64,000 bases of DNA from Neocallimastix lanati (nom. inval.) (taxonomy: Eukaryota; Neocallimastigomycota; Neocallimastigomycetes; Neocallimastigales; Neocallimastigaceae): positions 801,001 to 865,000 of the forward strand of contig JACVTC010000074.1 of NCBI GenBank assembly GCA_016946835.1. Direction: 5' to 3'. The position numbers and the translations under genes were made by a program. Every line of letters starts with the position of its first letter. Position 1 is the first letter of the stretch. Positions 60,337-64,000 of this stretch are shown here, one piece after another. Under the pieces are notes generated by a model. It saw nothing but the letters and a program-made list of their open reading frames with translations. It searched no databases and had not been told where the DNA came from.

Positions 60337-63300
60337 ATGTTTGGAAAGAAGTTTTTAAGGTAAAAAAAAAAAAATTCCCCCAAAATGATTTTTATTCTTT
60401 TCTTCCTCAAAATGATGCCTAACAAAATAAATAATTATGGAAAAAAAATTAAAAAAAAATATAAAAAAAAAAATTAAAAAATAATAAAAAAAAGTTTAAA
60501 AATTGAAAATAAAAAAAAATAGAACTGTATAACCTTCATCAACCAATATTATTCATCAATATTAAATAAAGTTACACAAATATTTTTAGAAAAAATATAT
60601 CAAAATTAATATCAATAAATAAAATATTATACTCTTAATTATTACGAATAGAGAAATCCTAATCCATAAATAATCCATAAATAATAAATAATAAATAATT
60701 AAATAAATAATAAATAATAAATAATAAATAAATAATTAAATAAATAATAAATAATAAATAAATAATAAATAATAAATAATAATAATTATATAATAAATAA
60801 TAAATAATAAATAATAAATAATTAAATAAATAATAAATAATAAATAATAAATAAATAATTAAATAAATAATAAATAATAAATAAATAATAAATAATAAAT
60901 AATAATAATTATATAATAAATAATAAATAATAAATAATAAATATTAAATAATTAAATAATAAATAATAAATAATAAATAATAAAAAATAAATAATAAATA
61001 ATAAATAATACATGATAAATAAATAAATAATAATTAAAAAATTAATAAGTATATAAATAAAATTAAATAAATAATATAAATAAATAATAAATAATGATTA
61101 AATAAATAAAATAAATAAATATATAAATATATTATAAATAAATAAATAAATAAATAAATAATGATTAAATAATAATGAATGATGAATGATGAATTAATAA
61201 TTTCGATGATTGGACTAATTCGTTATTAAATAATAACTAAAAAATATATATATATAAAATAAAAAAAAAAATAAATTTATTATTTTTTTTTTTTTTAACA
61301 ATTAAATAATAAATATCATTAAAAAAAAATTATTTTACCTTTTTATTTTATTATAAATTTTTTTTTTCCTTCATCATTGCAATTTTTAGTCTTATTGGGG
61401 TCTTATTACTAAGTAATATTAGACTTACAAAAGCAAGTGGTCCAGAAGAAGAAGGACCTGTGGCTGTGACCACAGGTAAATTAAACCAAAAAAAAAAAAT
61501 TTTTTTTAAATTTTTTATTTTTTGACCTATTCATATAAATAGTTATGAGAAATACTTGGAATTTTATTTTTTTTACTAAAAAAATATTTATTATTATATT
61601 TTTTCCCGATTTATAGTTTTAAAAGAATGTGAGCAAGCACCTTCAGGTTGCGCTTCTAGTGATCCTGCAGACAGTTATTGCTATATAGGAAATCAAATTT
61701 ACTCATTTAAAGGTGATGCTTGTACCACTGCAGCAGCAATAACCATATCATCAGAGGCTGGTGTTAAAATTTTTGATTTTAGTTCAACACCCGCTGAAGC
61801 TACAGTTAATGCTTCTACTGGTGAAATTTCTAATTTAAACGGCCTTGTTCTTTTCAATTGTGTTGGAAGTGGCTCGGTGACATGTAAGAGAACCTATGGT
61901 TATGTAAAGACTGGTACCGGCACAAATAAGTATTATCGTATTGGAGCGGATGGAACAAATGAAGAGATTGTATCAGGAGAAGCTGTCAATACAGTTGGAG
62001 TTTTAGATCCAGATTCCTTTAAATTAAATGTTGGGGGTGGTGTTGGTTTTATCTCTGACACCGTTAAAAACTATTTACTTGAATTAGATAATACTAGTGT
62101 ATTTTTATCCTCTGAAGAAAAAACTGCTGCCAGTGGAGATGATAAAAGTCATATTGTGATCAAGGCTGTCAGTAATACTTTCGTTTTTGATAATGCCTTT
62201 AATGGTATGAATTCAATTTAAAAAGGAATTATGATGATGCTATCATTTATTTTTATTATATTTTTTTTATTTTAATTATATTTTTTTATTTTTATTATAT
62301 TATTTATTAATTTTTTTTTATCACAATAGTTAACCTATTTTAATTACTAATTAATCTTTTATTTATATTATCATTATTATTTAAATTTTAATTCTTTTAA
62401 AACAATATATAAAAAAAAAAAAACATGAATATCCGTTAGATGAACAATTCTGTGTCTTAACGAGTAGTTCAGTGATGAGTAGAATTGATAATTTCTGTAG
62501 TGGCTCCTCCTTCGATAGTTTATACAATTGTGAGGGAGGTCTATGTAAATTAAAAGAATCCTATGGTAAATTTTTTTTTTTTTTTTTTTAATAATTCATA
62601 TAAAATATAAAATATATAAAAAAAAAAAAAAAAATGTATATAATATACATTGTTTTTTTATATTTAAATGGTAGTGGAAAAATAGAGAAATTAAAATAAT
62701 ACTATTTTATTCTATGAAAAAGAAAAAAAATATATAAATATATATTTTAAAAAATGTAATTATATTAACAACTATATATATATATATTATTGTATTACTA
62801 TTTAAAAATTAAATAGTTGAGGCTGGTACATATATTGTGGGTACTGATCTTTATGTTTGTACTGGTGAAACGGGTTCGGTAGTTTGTACTAAAGATGATG
62901 GATCTAATAATGGTATTAATGTTTTCAAAAAATATACCGATGACAACGGTGATACCTTAGTCCAATTAACAGCTAATTTAACTACTGTCAGCCTTGGAGG
63001 AGCTGATAAATATCAAATCTTTGATTGTAAATCCGCCATGTGTACCCGTACCAGTGGTTACATCAAATATGGAAGTGATAACAGTAGCACAGGTAAATGT
63101 GCTTCTGATACCGATTGTGCTGATCAAGCTGCAGCAGATGCAACAGGATTTACAGGAAATGCTGGTACATTAACATTCACTGGTTCTGGTTTTACTTATA
63201 CAGTTACAGGTGCTACCGGACCTTCAACTCTTACCTCTGGTAATGACTATTTCTTCGTTTATGATACAAATTCAAAATATGATTATCTCAGCTTCAAAAA

Positions 63301-64000
63301 TGCCAATATTGTCGCCATCGCTAAAAATGGTAAAATTTATTTTTTTTTTTTTTATTTTTTTTATTTTACTTTTTTTTTTAAAAAAAAAAAAACAAAAAGA
63401 CTATAATTTCATATTCAAAAAAAATACTAATCAAAAAAAAGAATTTAAAGAATAAGATAAAAACGATAGAAAAAATAAAAAAATAATAGAATCAAATAAA
63501 AAAAAATTTAAAGCATAAGATAAGAACTATCCAAATAATAAAAAAATAATAGTAATTAAAAAAAATTTAAAGAATAAGATAACTATAAAAATAAAAGAAA
63601 AATCTCCTTTATTATTATGATTATGATATTTATAAAATTCCAACTCTTCATTTTTTTTATTTTATTTAATAATTATTTATTTATTTATTTTTATAATCTT
63701 CCAACTCTTCATTTTTTTATTTTATTTATTTAATTTTTTTTAATTTTTATTTTTATTTTTATTTTATTTTTTATATTGAATTTGAATAAAAAAAAAAAAA
63801 TTCCATAATGAAATTTTATTTAACCAACTTAAAAAAAAAAAAAAAAAGTTGGAACGGAGGTTTACATCACCAGCAGTACTAATGTGGTTGGTAACGATGC
63901 TGAAAATTGTAATTCCAATACCTATTATAAATATGTTATTGCTGATGCTGATGCTGGTACAATTAACACGACAAGTTCAGCTCAATGTAAGTTATCTATG
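60337..64000 (+). CDS. Gene I (5' part, runs off the window): secreted cysteine-rich GYY-repeat protein, scaffoldin-like family
   Basis: Exons seen are 60337-60359, 61390-61475, 61617-62204, 62440-62565, 62817-63329 and 63849-63986, with a GTAAGT donor at 63987. This gives 491 codons without a stop. The signal peptide is MFGKKFLS then LIGVLLLSNIRLTKA. Exon 3 has YCYIGNQIYSF, LFNCVGSGSVTCKRTYGYVK and a KNYLLELDN segment. Exon 4 is the Cys module (VMSRIDNFC, LYNCEGGLC), 126 nt as in gene F. Exon 5 has IFDCKSAMCTRTSGYIKYG. Exon 6 corresponds to the 111-nt exon of gene F. By analogy with F, a short exon, a GYY exon and a final exon of about 164 nt are expected beyond 64000. Intron 1 is unusually long (1030 bp) and filled with microsatellite. 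Confidence 0.8.
60655..61195. repeat. (AATAAAT)n heptamer microsatellite in intron 1 of gene I
   Basis: Over 500 bp of AATAAAT repeats with slips, containing an internal duplication of about 120 bp (60690-60810 and 60815-60930). It is the complement of the TTATTTA tracts elsewhere in the window and lies wholly inside intron 1. Confidence 0.85.

Overview
The window looks like very AT-rich chromosomal DNA of an anaerobic gut fungus (Neocallimastigomycota). The basis is extreme A/T bias with long A, T and TTATTTA runs, short spliceosomal introns with GTAAGT-like donors, a secreted CotH-family protein, a Ty1/copia element, and above all a large family of secreted, cysteine-rich, GYY-repeat proteins that resemble the non-catalytic scaffoldin-type proteins of gut-fungal cellulosomes. 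The assignment is inference; no marker gene fixes the species.

The main content is eight paralogous multi-exon genes, called A, B, C, E, F, G, H and I here, on both strands: A (443-3466, -), B (18260-20514, +), C (21976-24540, +), E (33379-36795, -), F (37944-41082, -), G (50799-52858, +), H (54215-58174, +) and I (60337 to beyond the right edge, +). The long reading frames in these intervals are single exons of these genes. When spliced, A, B, C, E, F, G and H give complete frames of 631, 531 (or 533), 466, 865, 703, 483 and 638 codons; I is open at the edge. All start with a 20-23 nt mini-exon of the type M-F-x-K-K-x-L, interrupted inside the signal peptide by a phase-2 intron. Every later intron in all eight genes is phase 1, so all internal modules are symmetrical 1-1 exons. 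All eight also share a two-block AT-rich sequence about 110-290 bp upstream of the ATG, which suggests co-regulation. B/C and G/H are tandem duplicates that include their 5' flanks.

Between E/F-type and B/C-type genes lies gene D (26895-28613, -), an intronless secreted CotH-family protein with a more GC-rich, codon-optimised look.

From 5.6 to 16.6 kb there is a cluster of eight elongator tRNA-Met(CAT) genes (two on +, six on -), with tRNA 5' fragments and a duplicated two-tRNA cassette. It is riddled with insertions. Three LTR-like elements sit 66-67 bp upstream of three tRNAs, two of them with perfect TTTTA target duplications, and one short retroposon with a 14-bp duplication lies 96 bp downstream of a tRNA.

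The rest of the mobile load is a full-length copia element at 42850-49296 (239-bp LTRs that read as identical, tRNA-Lys-type internal primer site, three in-frame stops), a 3'-polyadenylated retroposon just to its left, a TTAA-flanked MITE at 49.75-50.12 kb, a copia relic near 17.1 kb, and long TTATTTA heptamer microsatellites. Remaining intergenic DNA is AT-rich with no recognisable genes.
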